Part shown: positions 24,610-37,360 of the stretch, one piece after another
Layout: every line of letters starts with the position of its first letter
How positions within the stretch are numbered: position 1 is the first letter of the stretch
Source: Sitta carolinensis
Taxonomy: Eukaryota > Chordata > Aves > Passeriformes > Sittidae
Length of the DNA stretch: 64,000 bases
Assembly: GCA_032173965.1 (NCBI GenBank)
Contig: CM063284.1
Location: forward strand, 108,023,910 to 108,087,909
Direction of reading: 5' to 3'
The notes under the pieces: model-generated
What the model saw: only the letters and a program-made list of their open reading frames with translations
Databases searched by the model: none
Told to the model about the DNA's origin: nothing
Made by a program: the position numbers and the translations under genes

Positions 24610-26950
24610 CTCACAGCCCTCAGGACATCCTGTACAGCATGCATGCTCTGTACTAGTGCCACATGCCTGATTTGAAGTCCAGACATTTCTAACTCATTGC
24701 TGGCAAGTTAAAATGGTTTGTATCACTAACGCTATTTAAGATCATTCTGTTGCCACAAATGCTTCCCAGTAATCTTAGACTGTGCACTAGAAATGGAAAA
24801 AGGACAGTCATGACATGCTCGTTTGCACTAAAAGAAAATACACAAAACCACCCCACCCCCCCCAATCTGAAGCAGCAACAACAACAAAAAAAATCCAAAC
24901 CATGATTCAAGTTGAGCTGTACCTGTCTATCTGAGAAAGCAGCAATAAAACAAGTTTAGGTACATTAGAGAACAAAGTGTGGCTGACAAGGCTTCCAGCT
25001 ACTCTCCATGAAGAACTGACAAGTGAATGGCTGTTTTCCAAGCTGTTAGGCACCCGAATTACTGCATATTTCCCTGTATCCTATGTGTTTTCCATTAGCA
25101 GACATGCTCGGTGACAGTAACCCATGAATCATAAGAACCCTGTCCGTAGCACTGTGAGCACAAAAACACCTGGATTTTGAAAAACATGGAACTTCATAAC
25201 CAGGTCACCCTGGTCATCAGGACAGCTCAGCCTCAGGACAATAAATGATCTTAATTACTCATTCTGTTTACTTCATTCATAACTTAATTATATTTGTATC
25301 TTCTAAATTTTAAGTACAGAAGCAGAAGAAAATTCTCTTGGAGAAAAGAATCACTTTGTTTTTCAAAGGGTCTTTGTATATGTATTTACACGCTTACCTG
25401 CTTGTGTGCATTCTAGTTAATGGCTGTTTACAGAGTGTCTCCCAGAGAGATGACAGACTCTTATCAGTGGCCTAATTTCAGAGCAACGTCTAGCTCAGTG
25501 AAAGATGAATAAACTTGTAAAGTGTTGGCCTATGAAACAACGGCCATTGATAATAGGAAAAGAGGATACATTTTAGAAATAAAAGGCCAAATCCTGGGGC
25601 TCTGTGTGTAATGAATCGTCTATGCTGGGGTACTGAACAAGTACTGGCCATACCACTGCATAAGCAGGAAAGTATGTCGACTTTGCAGACCCTAAGTAAT
25701 CATTAGAGAAATGAAAAGCAGCAAGGCTACAGAAAACCTCATATACACTAAAATCCTCTTTGTATAACCATAGACAAAGGGTCTTTCCATACGAGTTTTA
25801 ACTCATAAGGTCTTTGAAGTTCTTTTCTTTCCACTGTTAAAATGGAATACTGCAGAAATGGTATTTATCAACAGAGATGTGTGCAAATTCTCCACACAGC
25901 AGTTCATTGCCCAGAAAAATAGTCCCCTAAAGTTTTTAAGTTATATGGGAAATAGGTCTAAGAACCCTGGGTTTTTTTTTGTGGTAGAACAAACAACTGT
26001 AACTTGGGAAGCAAAGACTTGAGAACCTGGCAAGCAGAAATCTGCCTGTTCTCTGACTCAGTGTAAAGATGTCATCTGTGAAAATCTGTGCTTTAACACA
26101 CACCAGAAAACAAATAATTATCAACAGAGTAAGAATTAACATAGATTTAAGGATTCCTTCTGAAATGGGAATTTTCATCTTTGGTAACAAGATGACTGAA
26201 ATACACAAGCAAAATTGTGGACAATAGGTACTATAATATAAAACATCTCATTAGCAATACATAGGCTGGTGATATGGAGCAATTTGTTCATCCCTCAAAT
26301 TAGGACTCATTGGAGCATTCTGATTTCAGAACTTGATGATTTCAAAAGCATTTCAGACTTCATTTTTCTTAAGAGCAAAGGTATTTTCATTTCTATATTC
26401 TTCTCTTTCACCTAAAAATCACTGTTTAATCATCTTTCATTGTGCTTTTATTCAAAATCAAGGAACACATTTTACCTCTTTCCCAAAGCATTCATTCATG
26501 GAGCACTCACAAAAAAAGGCTCAAGTAGAACTCGATTAACTTGTATGCATGCAGATGGTTTGGAAAGTAATTTTGTTTGTATCTACATCATGATTCACAG
26601 ATTGTGATTATTCCAGAATCCACTTGTTGGAGAATTTGTACTAAATAAAAAAACACATTGAGATGACAACTTGTTTTCCCTCCCTTACTTTATCAGAGCA
26701 AGAAGCCAGCTAAAAGTGGTGATGGTTTGTAATTTTACCTCTGACTGCAAAGGCAGTGATTTCCTCAAGGGTCACCTCAAGGGTGTTCAGATTAGAGGCA
26801 ATAATAATATATGTGTTATCCCTCCTTCATTTGTTCAGCTGAAATGCTGAGCTATAAAATGCCCTACAATCTCAATCTAAAATCACTGCTAATGCATTCT
26901 GTTCTGGGATTTTCTGTGTGGTGCAGAAGTGAATCAAAACTGCTGAAATG

Positions 26951-26951
<1 letters not shown>
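24610..26951. other. Unique AT-rich DNA
   Basis: Contains a short C-run at 24851-24863 and TAATTA-rich sequence at 25250-25310. Nothing else is recognised. Confidence 0.45.

Positions 26952-26981
<30 letters not shown>
26952..26981. repeat. (AC)15 microsatellite
   Basis: Pure AC dinucleotide repeat of about 15 units, the cleanest CA repeat in the window and likely polymorphic. Confidence 0.95.
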
Positions 26982-26984
<3 letters not shown>

Positions 26985-29489
26985 AAATCATAGTCAAAAC
27001 ATTAAAATGTTCAGTCCATTATTTGCCTATAATTTGTAGAAAATTAATTATGTGATAAGTTCTTGCGTGTGAGTAGCTAACAAAAAAAGGCTTGCAAGTT
27101 TGGGAAATTTTTAAATCCATAATTACAGGAGTAACCAGCTGTGTACTTTTTTTTCCTCAAAAAGGTAAAGGAAGCCTCGGGGCAGCTGAATGGTGCGTGA
27201 CTTGCACAGAGGCGGCATCAATAATCTAAGGATTTTGGAGGAACAGAATATCTCAGGTAGAATTGCTCAGTAAAATATGTTTTGGAGACAACTTCGGGAG
27301 TAGAAGGACAAAGAGTAACCAGACCAGATGATACGCCCTGGAATTTTCTCATATTAAATTATTGGGTTTGGTCAGCTGCAAAGCTGATGTTTGCTGCCAG
27401 CAGTGGTGCTTCCTACCTAGAGATGTTAGCAGAAGGTAGGTTTTTGGAAGTACTAACGTTGGCACAATGGCTAACAGAAGCCAAAATCGAATCTTGTTCC
27501 CACACATAGTTGTATTCAGCTACTGAGAGCTGGTGAAAAACAACATCTCAGCACTACTCCCGTCATTATGTATTTGATCTCTCATGAAGAACAAAAATAA
27601 ATGAGCTGCTGTGGTCTGAGCTAAATATGCTCTTCTCCTGAAGTATCAGCTCGGGTGTCTCCACTTCAAATTCGCAACAACAGTTAAATGGGAGGATTTG
27701 TCAAATAGAAACAGTCTGTCATACACAAAGTTTTACTGCTATCCCACATACAAATAATTGACAATAGGCTTATGTATCTTGAGGACTAGAAATAGAAACT
27801 ATGGCAATTTTCTGTTAAAAGGGGTTAATAATAGTGCTGCTTGTGAAATGGTTTGGCTATTTTATAAGGTTTCACTAGTTTTCTTGCATGTACTTAGAAA
27901 GTTTTATTATGGTTTTTTCCTAGCTTGCTGTAATGGGTGGAGAGATCAAAGGAGGACAGTATATAGTAGCCCTGTGTCCCGAAGTGAAATTATGATTCAG
28001 TTATTAGCTCTGCTACTCAGAAGCATACATGAACTAATGCAGCATCTATCCACTTTGCCTTATCTATTGTGACAAGCCCCCAGGGGGCTGATCCACATGA
28101 AATTCATTTCACATCTCATTCATTGAGTGCCTGGATTTGAAATACCTTTCTGCTCTTCTAGGTTTCAATAAGCTAGACTGCACAGACTCATTGCCAACAA
28201 AAAGTAAGAAAGTAAATATCTCTGTAGAGACGATGCTTTCAAATTTTCTGTGATGACTCTGGAGATGCGCTGACATTAATTTCAGGACTTGTGCTCATGT
28301 CTACCTAGGACAAGGATGACTTAGAGAATAATCATACTCTTCAGATGAAATATGTTTTTATATGTTACAGCTAATATTGAAGTTTATATCATATTAAGTA
28401 AAAATTACAAAATATTATATTCAAACTGAGATATACGACAATGAAAGCTCATCTTTCCCCCTAACATCGAGTGAAAAATGCTCATGCCTCCCTTTAAGAA
28501 AGTAGAACTATCAAATATTTGGCAGTTTGTACTTAGTTTCTGTACAAATTTGACTGATAAAAGCAGGGCAAACAAGGGCCCACTGTTTGTCTGGAACATT
28601 GCTTTTCATATTTCTAAATAAAAACCTAGGAGAGAAATAATATTGCTAGAAATATTACAGGAATCTCCTTCAAAATAAAGAAGGATCATCCACAAAGCCA
28701 ATTCCCCTCCTCTTTTCATTGCTCCTCAAAATGACTGTCATGGTGCTGGGACACACAAACCAACATCTCCAGCAGCCTGTAGACTTCAAGGATACAGAGA
28801 AATAATGGTGTTTCTTGCTGCACAAACTAATGATTATCAGACATCAAAGTGTGAGCCCCGAACTGTGAATACCTTCATGTAAACTCTTCTGAGGTGATGC
28901 CTCCTTCCCTTGTCTGCTGGGCAAAGGAAAGCTCCTGTATGGGCCAGGCTGTGAGTATCTGTGCAGTAAGAGGAGAGGCAGCACCCCAGGGAGAGCTGAG
29001 CCTGCTCCATGATCCTCACTAGGGTCTATGCCCTTGTCCCTTGAAATTATCCTGGATCCTCAACTGCTACCTGAGGAGAGGTGTGGAGAGAAATCAAGAC
29101 CAGAGACTTTCTTCTCTTAGTGAACCAGACCACAAGAAATCCTTAAGGCACCACACAACACAATAAGCAAATTCCTTTCAGTCAAGTAATTCCCTTCAGC
29201 TGGATAATCAGTGCTCAGACTAAAAACCTGAAGATAACAGTACCACAGCTGGAGAAATGTGAATTCACTGATGAGGTATTCTAGAACTATAAAATTACAA
29301 CATATTCTGAACATTTTCTAAATTCTCATGAAACAAAATTGGGAACCAATTTTTTACTTAATTCTCCCTTAATTTCAATATCAATAATTAGTTAATTCCT
29401 CCTAGGCAACTCTCTAGGCAATATGGTGTAATATATTTAATTTTAGCATTCACAGTATCTCTAATAATGTGTCTGATTGTTAATACGAG
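26982..29489. other. Unique DNA, nothing recognised
   Basis: A 104-codon plus-strand frame at 27758-28072 has no recognisable domain and AT-rich codon use; I treat it as chance. No repeats beyond short A/T runs. Confidence 0.4.
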
Positions 29490-29556
29490 TTATCAAAATA
29501 ATTTTACAAAATTATCAAAATAATTTTACCAAATTATCAAAATAATATTAACAAAA
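29490..29556. repeat. 22-bp tandem repeat, three copies
   Basis: Units start with TTATCAAAATAAT at 29490, 29512 and 29534, the last slightly diverged and 1 bp longer. AT-only apart from single C positions. A small minisatellite without an associated element. Confidence 0.85.
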
Positions 29557-31559
29557 TCAAACAGAAAATACCAATTAAAAACTTCTGTCTAAATCAGCAT
29601 GCACACTCAAGTTCTTGGCAGAATTTTATCACTTGGTGATGTGCATTTTCTTCACTAGTTCCTAAATTACAAAACACACAACACTGGGCAAACTACAAAT
29701 AAAGAAAGTAATTTAACAAAACCATGGGTTTCTCTTTAGATAATGGCCTCCCCAGAAGTATCATTTTCTTCTTAAAGCAGCTTTGCATTTCTCAGTCTCT
29801 GATGTTTGTTCACCCACACACATCCTGTGTGATTCTATGAATTAGTGGTAGGTCTTGACAGCACTCCCTTTCTTTAAGGCACTTGTACCAAGAGATGGTA
29901 CCCTACATCCCGATAACTTGCAGTTACTTTGCTTAAAGAGTTTCTTCTAGTTGCTATGATGCATGCACAGGGTAATATGTAAATCATTAAATATAACCTT
30001 TTTTCTTTGATGCTGAGTTTATGAACTCATTTAAATATTGGTTCCCCTTATAATAAAACACAAGCCTTGCTTCTAGTGCAGTCACTCTATCTTCATGAAA
30101 TGGAACTGAATCAACATGAGAGTACATTTTAATCTTTCAAAAAAGCTAGTTAGTGAGCTTGATTTTGAGATGATTCCTGACAAAATACACATCATTTAAG
30201 CAATTGAAAGGAATTAAATTAACAGTTAACCAAGTTATTATTGTTAAAACTTCTGTATTGCTCTTGAATTGTTTGATGCTTGTACAACATAGATATGATT
30301 CTTAAAAACACTGTTCTGAAATACTGTGGCATTTCCTTCAGATAGGAACACAAATAATACTGCCTTGTAACACTTTGAATTGGAGAATATCCAGTAATTG
30401 GTAATCTTCAGCCATCAGTACAAATAATGTAAAAACATATGTCAATACTGCTTTAAAAATCTTGCTAAGAAGGTGTGCTGTATCACTTTGCTATAAGTTT
30501 AGATTCTACATAGATTTTTATGCAAGCCAGATAAGTAGGGCCATTTCTCTATATACTGCATATTTACCTTCTGAGATTGTGCTCTTCACCAAATAAGTGG
30601 GGCCCTGTTCTGACAAAGATATGCAGTATTAGAAAGCACTGTTTATTGTGTCAGCAGGTATAATTTACACTGTCCTGAACTTTTCAGTTCCACAATTTTG
30701 TTCTTGTCATTTTCTTATGAAAAATATGTCAGATAAGTCACATCAGTTCTCAGGTTATTTTTTTTCATCTCGTAGTTTTGTATTTTAGCATTTGGAGATT
30801 TTTATACTCTTAATTGTAAAGTTTTGATGAAATATAATAAAGTTAAAACAATGCAATGTTTATTTGGAAATATACTGCATGGGGAATAAAAAGAAAAAAA
30901 AAAAGAATCAGTTATACATCTGTAAATTCAATATTCCAACCATTTTACAAACGTGTGATTCACAATTTCTTAAAAGCAAGAACTTTTCCCTCCATGGTGG
31001 AGTGAAAGATATGGAGTCTTTTCTGTTGTCCCTTAAAATAAGCCTTCTGATTTGTTTTAGTATAGTGGAGTCAGTTCTCAGGAATTGTAAGATAAACAAG
31101 AATCATGTTTGCATTCCTCTGTGAAAAGATATCACCTGATGGACTTCTCAAGTGACCAGTGAAGAAAAGATGGTAACTTCTCTGTCCCATCTCTGATCAC
31201 TGCCCAGAAACTTATATATACGAGGTCAACAATAAACTAGAGACATCCTTTCTTCTTTTCTACCTGAACACCTGTTGTGTGTGTTGCTGTGTGTTTCTAT
31301 CTGCGTCACAGTGACACTTTTCCTCCATCTTTTTCAAAGTATTTTACCTGTCAATACAGGGAATAATGTTTATCCCTATTTTTCACCAGGATAAACTGCT
31401 TTATCTAAGCCCTGCATAAAAAGAGTTATTAAAAATGGAGGCAATCCACTTCTAAATCACCTGTTGAGTCTGTATACAAAACTGGGAATACACCAAGTGC
31501 ACTAAAACAAATGAAGCTAAGATATGAGCTCATCGCAAGCACAAATACAGTCTGGGCAG
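29557..31559. other. Unique AT-rich DNA
   Basis: No gene or transposon recognised. Overlapping 63- and 86-codon frames on opposite strands near 30.9-31.1 kb lack coding character. Confidence 0.45.
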
Positions 31560-31570
31560 TAGAGAGAGAA

Positions 31571-31626
<56 letters not shown>

Positions 31627-31637
31627 CGGGAGAGAGA
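31560..31637. repeat. (GA)n microsatellite with 18-bp higher-order period
   Basis: A 78-bp purine tract of GA units interrupted by AAA at 31569, 31587 and 31605. This gives a regular 18-bp super-repeat, followed by a CGGG interruption near 31627. The tract abuts the 5' truncation point of the CR1 that follows. Homopurine tracts of this length can form triplex (H-DNA). Confidence 0.95.
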
Positions 31638-32311
31638 GCAGCCCTGAGGAGAAGGATTTGGGGTGTTGGTTGATGAGAAGCTCATAAACCTGACATGTGT
31701 GTTTGTAGCTCAGAAAGCCAACTCTGTCCTGGGCTACATCAAGAGCAGTGTGGCCAGTAGGCTGAGGGAGGTGATTCTCCTCCTCTACTCTGCTGTTACA
31801 AATTCATAACTGGAGTATTGCATCCAGCTCTGGGATCTCCAGCTCAAGAAGATCATGGACCTACTGGAGTGAGTCCTAAAGAGACCGTGAAGATGATCAC
31901 AGAGCTGTAGAACCTATAAAGACAGTCTAAGTTGAGGCTGTTCAGGCTGGAGAAGGCTCCAAGGAGATCTTAGAGCAGCCTTCCAGTACCTAAAGGGGGC
32001 TTGCAGGAGAGCTGGAAAGGGACATTTTGCAATGGCATAAAGTAAGAGGACAAGAGCAGCTGGCTTTAAACTGCAAAAGAGTAGTTTTAGATTAGACATA
32101 GGAAGAAATCCTTCACTATGAGGGTGGTCAAATTTGGAACAAGTGGCCCAGAGAGATGATAGATGCCACCTCCTTGGAAACACTCAGGATCGGGTTGGAT
32201 AGGCCTCTGAGTAATCTGATTTAATTGAAGATGTCCCTGATTATTGAAGGGGAGTTGGACTAGATGATCTTTAAAGGTCTTTTCTAAGTGATTCTATGCT
32301 TCTATGATTTT
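31638..32311 (+). mobile_element. CR1 LINE, 5'-truncated, sense
   Basis: The sequence follows the last ~670 bp of avian CR1: end of the reverse-transcriptase ORF and the 3' UTR. Landmarks: GGATTTGGGGTGTTGGTTGA near 31656, GAAGCTCATAAACCTGACAT near 31676, ACTGGAGTATTGCATCCAGC near 31810, CAGGCTGGAGAAGGCTCCAA near 31944, CCAGTACCTAAAGGGGGCTT near 31983, GTTGGACTAGATGATCTTTA near 32256, and the CR1 3' signature GATTCTATGCTTCTATGATT at 32290-32309. The ORF is broken by stops and indels, so it encodes nothing. Five-prime truncation and octamer tails (ATTCTATG) are normal for CR1. The GA microsatellite sits exactly at its 5' edge. Confidence 0.95.
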
Positions 32312-32708
32312 GTCCCTCACTATCAAGTATAAGTAAGGGATTTTCTTATGATACACTTGAGAGTTCAAAATATGTCACTGAGGCTGGCAAAGGAGAGACC
32401 TGCACCAACACAAGGTGAAATGAATGACGAAACAGCACCTGCCTAGATTTCCAGGTTTCTTCTAATGTCATGCATTAGTGCAGGCCCAACTTTTAAGCTC
32501 TGTCAATTTGACCAGAACACACAGTGGAGAAGGAAACTCCCCACTGGGGAGCATGTTTGGAATCAATAAGATTGAACTGCCTCAATCTCTTGCAAAGAGC
32601 TTGTTAGGGGACTAAAAGGACAATTAGAGCTAGGGCCCAGCTTTAGTGTGGAGTGTCACAAATGGCTACCAGGCTGTCATTCTTAGGGCCTTACTTTGTA
32701 CTCTGCAG
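32312..32708. other. Unique DNA before CpG-rich island
   Basis: No element recognised. It ends in CTTACTTTGTACTCTGCAG (32690-32708), a credible splice acceptor with a pyrimidine-rich run. Confidence 0.4.
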
Positions 32709-32846
32709 GCCGCTGTGTTACCCATGCAGCTGTGGCTGCCACCGGCCAACTACGCCGAACGCTTCTCCTCCCTCTTTGTGGCAGCACGCCGCTCTCAGCG
32801 TGGGCTCTGCGCACTGACCCGACTCTCACCGGAGGCTTGAAAGCAG
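32709..32846 (+). other. Candidate exon, CpG- and GC-rich island
   Basis: A 138-bp island is sharply GC- and CpG-richer than its flanks. It lies between an acceptor-like CTCTGCAG (ending 32708) and a consensus donor CAG|GTAAAA (32844-32850). In the frame starting at 32709 it reads 43 codons to TGA at 32838-32840, with strong preference for C or G at third positions and residues such as QLWLPPANYAERFSSLF, all as expected for coding sequence. The same stretch is also open in the +2 frame (32696-33187, 163 codons) and has no clear reading on the minus strand. I do not recognise the product. It could be a terminal or lncRNA exon, a pseudogene fragment, or an isolated CpG-rich insert. Confidence 0.3.
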
Positions 32847-34232
32847 GTAAAACAAGTCATAAGACTCATATTAGCAGAAGGAGACAGCGTGATCCAAATT
32901 ATTGTAATGCTTTAACATGTGCTGTCATCCCTAGTCTAAACAGAAAAGACAAAAAGGCAGACAGTCCTGAACCAAAACGTATGTTCCCTGCTGTATTGGA
33001 GCTGCAGCAGAGACGTGGATGTGTTTGTCTTCAACTTAACAATGCCCCAGAGGACAGCTTTGTATTCAGCACTACGAAGTATCAGCATAAACAATGCTTT
33101 TCCCCTTTAGCACTATGGAATTCTTTCAATGTCTGCTCTGATTCCCAACTTTCCAGAGTGGTCATCTGCTCAGAGTCAGTGCCTTAAAAATACAGGTCCC
33201 AGAATTATTGATATTCTGTCCTTTTATTCCTTTTTTGCAGATTTGAATATACTCAAGGCCATGGAAGTTTAATTAGCTAAGACCACAAATTAACTGTTCA
33301 GATTAAATTGCTTATATATATCTAGCACTGTGGTATTTATTTATAGAGTAATTATTATTGAATTTCTGAGATAAAAGCATTTAAACTAAAAGCACTATTA
33401 TCATTCAAATGCATATTTATGTATTTCAAACCCCAAACCCCAAACCTCTAACTATGCTGAGAAAATGTTTAAACTCACAGTAAGACTCAAAACAAAGGAG
33501 ATAAATAAAACATTAAGGTTAAATATGCAGCCATGAGTTTGTGAGCTTCTTCAAGCTAAGGCTTTCCTCCTTATGAAGCATCTACTGAAGTGTCTAACAG
33601 ACGGTGGATATTACTCAACATAATTATTATCCTCTTAATGTAAAACTTTCACATCATGTTTTCTGTGGGTTTGTTTCTTGTATTTCTTACCGAATTACAC
33701 TTTTGGAAAGATTTCTGTCAGGCCCTGGAAACCGTAAGGGATCAATTCAAGTTTTTGAATATTTGAGGAGGTTTTGATGCAAAGCCAGTAAAACACTTGC
33801 ACAGAAAATCCTAAACAAGGTCTATATAACTCATGGAACATACATCACTGGCCTTTGCTTGTATAATAGTACTTATTGGAATTTTCTTACTGCACTTCAC
33901 ATTTTTTGAACTCTTGCTCAACATGCCTTGAGGATTCCCTGTATGTTTTTCCCTGACTCCTACAAAAATATGAAAAGTTTTCGTTAGCATGTGATTCCTA
34001 CAGGGCTTCTCTATCCTTCTCAAAAATGTGACTGTATAAGGGCTAAGTATTTGGGAATCTATCTCCCAAGAATTATAGACAAGTTAATAATTTAGTTATT
34101 TAGAGAATCTTGGCCCAAATCATGGTGCTTTTCCAAGGTGCTTTTCAATGCTGACTTCTAGTAAAGGCTGAGGAGAAGCCTCATTTCAGTATGAGGGAAG
34201 TTCTCAAAGACAAAACCCAACTCAGAAAATTC
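32847..34232. other. Unique DNA, nothing recognised
   Basis: AT-rich after 33.2 kb. Contains a short CCCCAAA triplicate near 33429-33447 that recalls but does not match a telomere repeat. No element or exon supported. Confidence 0.4.
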
Positions 34233-34293
34233 CCAAGAGGTTGTAGACTATGAGATGTGTTTCCAAAGAAGTTGTAGACTATGAGATGTGTTT
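34233..34293. repeat. 30/31-bp tandem duplication
   Basis: GTTGTAGACTATGAGATGTG occurs at 34240 and again at 34271, each followed by TTT and preceded by a CCAAGAG/CCAAAGAA variant. The copies are nearly identical, so this is a local, probably recent duplication. Confidence 0.9.
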
Positions 34294-34833
34294 TTTTCTT
34301 GGTGTATAGCTATCTGCATTCATAGCTGCAGAACCCCCTGAACTGAGATGACCTTGAGCTTCAGCAGATATCTCTGTCTTTCTAATTGGTCTTGATCACC
34401 TCTCATTTAATGTAATCTTCTCATTGTGCTCAGAACCCCAACTGGGTGGCACAAATCCATGTATTCAGTTACATATTTCAGTATACCTGAAAAAAAAAGT
34501 CACACCGTTGATACTAGATTGGAAAGGAGCAAGTTACTTAATAAGCAATGCAGACAATCAAGACTGTAATCCTTGCACTAGGCTTCATCCAGTGTCTCAG
34601 GCTCCTCTGTGGAAATGGCTGGAGTCCATGAATCCTCTGAATATTTGACTCAAATTTCATCTACATATCCACATATTTCATCATCTCAAGCATGAGCCTT
34701 GCAAGAGCTGGAAATTAACTGGCTGCAAATCACACTGATGCTAAAAAGAAATGAAAATGTCATTCCCTACCTTCACAGTGAGGTACAGGAAGAAAAACAA
34801 ACAAAGTAAAATTTTAGCCACAGCTGCACAGTG

Positions 34834-34917
34834 GTTTTTTGTTTGTTTTTTTTTTTTTTTTTGGTTGTTTTTTTGTTTGTTTTGTTTTGTTTTGTTTTGT
34901 TTTGTTTGTTTTTTTGG
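34834..34917. repeat. Poly-T / (GTTTT)n low-complexity tract
   Basis: About 84 bp of T with G every four to eight bases, including five GTTTT units near 34880-34905. On the minus strand this is an A-rich (CAAAA)n tract that could be the tail of a minus-strand retroposon, but no body is recognisable on the upstream side of that strand. Confidence 0.9.
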
Positions 34918-36979
34918 TGTTTTATAAATTAAAAAACCTTCAGTGGCTGTGCATTCTTTATTCTAGGCTTTCAAACTGAGGACATTTGCAGTCAGTGTAA
35001 ACACCCTATCCAAGGAACCTTTAAAGGCCATAGAGCTACAGATAATCCTTAACAGTCACTCATGTTATTAACCTTGCCTTCATAGAAGGAAAGACAAGTG
35101 CAAGCAATATTGTGCTCCTTGAAAACTCAAATGCTTTTTCCTAAAAGCAGCAGTGACAGTGGAAATACGTAAGAAGCAACTGTGAAAAAGCTAGCAAGAC
35201 TCAGTTTTGCATAGACCATAGTGACATTTTAGATTTCTGGAAGCATGAATTTTGATAAAACATCTTGGCCATGACAATTAGAATTATATTCTAAATTTTC
35301 TTAAATTAATATCTGCTAGTAAACACATTGAGAAGATGCAAGAGTGCACTGGGAATTGCTCCCAATTCATTCATCAAAGTTATTTCATGAGAGTCCAGAA
35401 TACCCCATTTGCAAAACCAGGTTAGTAAGCATCATCACTGAGTTTCTCCTGTAAGACATTTCTAACCATAAACAATTTATGGAGTAGTAGTCATGACTTT
35501 AGTATCTGACCTATCGGACCATGCAGAGGAAAATCAGCAGACAGATTATACCACCAAATAGGAAATCCTGCTGAAAATCTGAAACAGGAGAAACTTAACA
35601 CCTTTTCTCCTCAAAGAACTTCCCACATGTTGTCTTAGAGAATTTAGCTTTTCTTTTGAAAATGGGTATCCTGCAGAGAAATCCCTGTCATATGTGAACA
35701 TGCCAACGTGACCAAAATACTAGTGACTTTACAAGAGTGCAAAAAGATGGGATATGCTGCATTATTAGGTCAAGCAGTTTCTAGAACAATCAAACATTAC
35801 ACATGATTTGAGGGGAAAGCATGAAAATTTCCAAAAAAGAATATCAGTGTGAACCCCCAAGTCACTCTTATACTTCAGAAAAGCTTAGCATGATGATAAA
35901 CACTCAAATTGAGAACTGCTGCACACAGTGTCTGCCTTAAGCCTTTGATAATCTTGGATTACTTTTCAGATCTTCCCTGGTTTAGCAGCTTCTGTCAAGA
36001 TGTAAATAAAGGAGATCATGTGACATTTCTTCTACCAGTCATGAAGAAGTCACTGCTTCACTGACTAGCTGGCAGGTTTTCATGGCAAGTCTGTTCAGAC
36101 ACTGGTATTTATTGCCTAAGTGACCAGTAATCCACTCAAAGAATGACAAAGTTACTAAGGTGCCAAGGGACAGTGTCTAGAAATGAGAAATATTTGACAG
36201 TGGAAAACTGTGTGTTTTTAGTGATGTTTGGTTCATTTTTGCAAAGAGACCTGAAATTGCAGAAGGCAGACTGAGATCACTAAAACTCTTTTGCACATGG
36301 ATTAACTTGTAATTCACTTACTCATATGCATGTGGGAATACAGATTCTCAGACAAACTTCCTTCAGCAATAATGCGGTTTATGCTCCTGCTCTTGTGTTT
36401 TAATAAAAGTCATGAGATTAAGAATTCTCCCTAGTGACTGCCATCCAGAGCTGAAATGTAAGAAAATGGATCATATATGCTACCTAGAAACCACAGCGAC
36501 TGCATTCTTACAAAAAAAGTAAGAGATCAGTTGTAATGTGATGTGGCTTCCCATAGGATATACTAATCCTGCTCAGAAGAATTAGTTCACTTGGCTCAAT
36601 TGCTCCTTCGGGGCTTACAAATAATGCACGTTCAAGTAATACATATTTGCATGGTATCAAGAACAGTGTCATTTATGCTTTTAGGAGCCCCATAATGTAA
36701 GCTCTAGTTATGGAGAAAATTCTAATCACATTAACATAGCCTTATACTAAAGCAGTAAATGTTTTACTGGAGAAGCAGTAAACTTCTTTTATTTTTTTTC
36801 ATGTTTATACACTTTCTGGTCCTGGACCATAAGAATAAACAAGGGCATTGCAGTTATATAAACAAGTCATGAGATACAGAGGCTACAGCAAATCCCTGCT
36901 CATCAAGGTGCTTAGGCTTTGTTCTCTCTGCCCTCACTAACCAGGTAATTCATGCTAATTATGCAGGTCTATATTGGTT
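34918..36979. other. Unique DNA, nothing recognised
   Basis: Ordinary AT-rich sequence up to the LTR. No open frame of note, repeat family or RNA gene recognised. Confidence 0.45.
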
Positions 36980-37360
36980 TTTCATGGCCTGGTTTTGGTA
37001 GCAGGGGGGGCACAGAGGTGGCTTCTGTGAGAAGGTGCTGGAGGCTTCCCCCATGTCCGGCAGATCCAATCCCTGATGGTTCTGAAAATGGACATGCTGC
37101 TGGCCAAAACTTGGCCAATGAGAGGAGCTGGTAATGCTTCTGTGCTAACATATTTGAGAAGAAAATCAAAACAAAGTCACACGGTTTTGCTTCTTGTGAG
37201 AGAAGAGGAGGAGGTGAGAATATGTGAGGGGAAACAATGTGGAGACACCAAGGTCAGTGGAGAAGGAGGCAGTGGGCAGCAGGTGCTCCAGGCAATCGAG
37301 CTGAGATTCCTCTGCAAGCTGTGAGGATGATGAGACCATGGTGAGGCAGCTGTGCCCCTG

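Noticed and set aside
27758..28072. 104-codon plus-strand frame ending near a TTGTGA stop
   Set aside because: Hydrophobic but without recognisable family or codon bias; treated as chance.
32696..33187. 163-codon plus-strand frame overlapping the CpG-rich island
   Set aside because: It runs through the donor-like site into AT-rich DNA with no change in constraint. The alternative frame ending at 32840 has the better codon pattern, so only the island is flagged.
33427..33447. CCCCAAA repeats resembling telomeric DNA
   Set aside because: Only about three units and not the vertebrate TTAGGG repeat.
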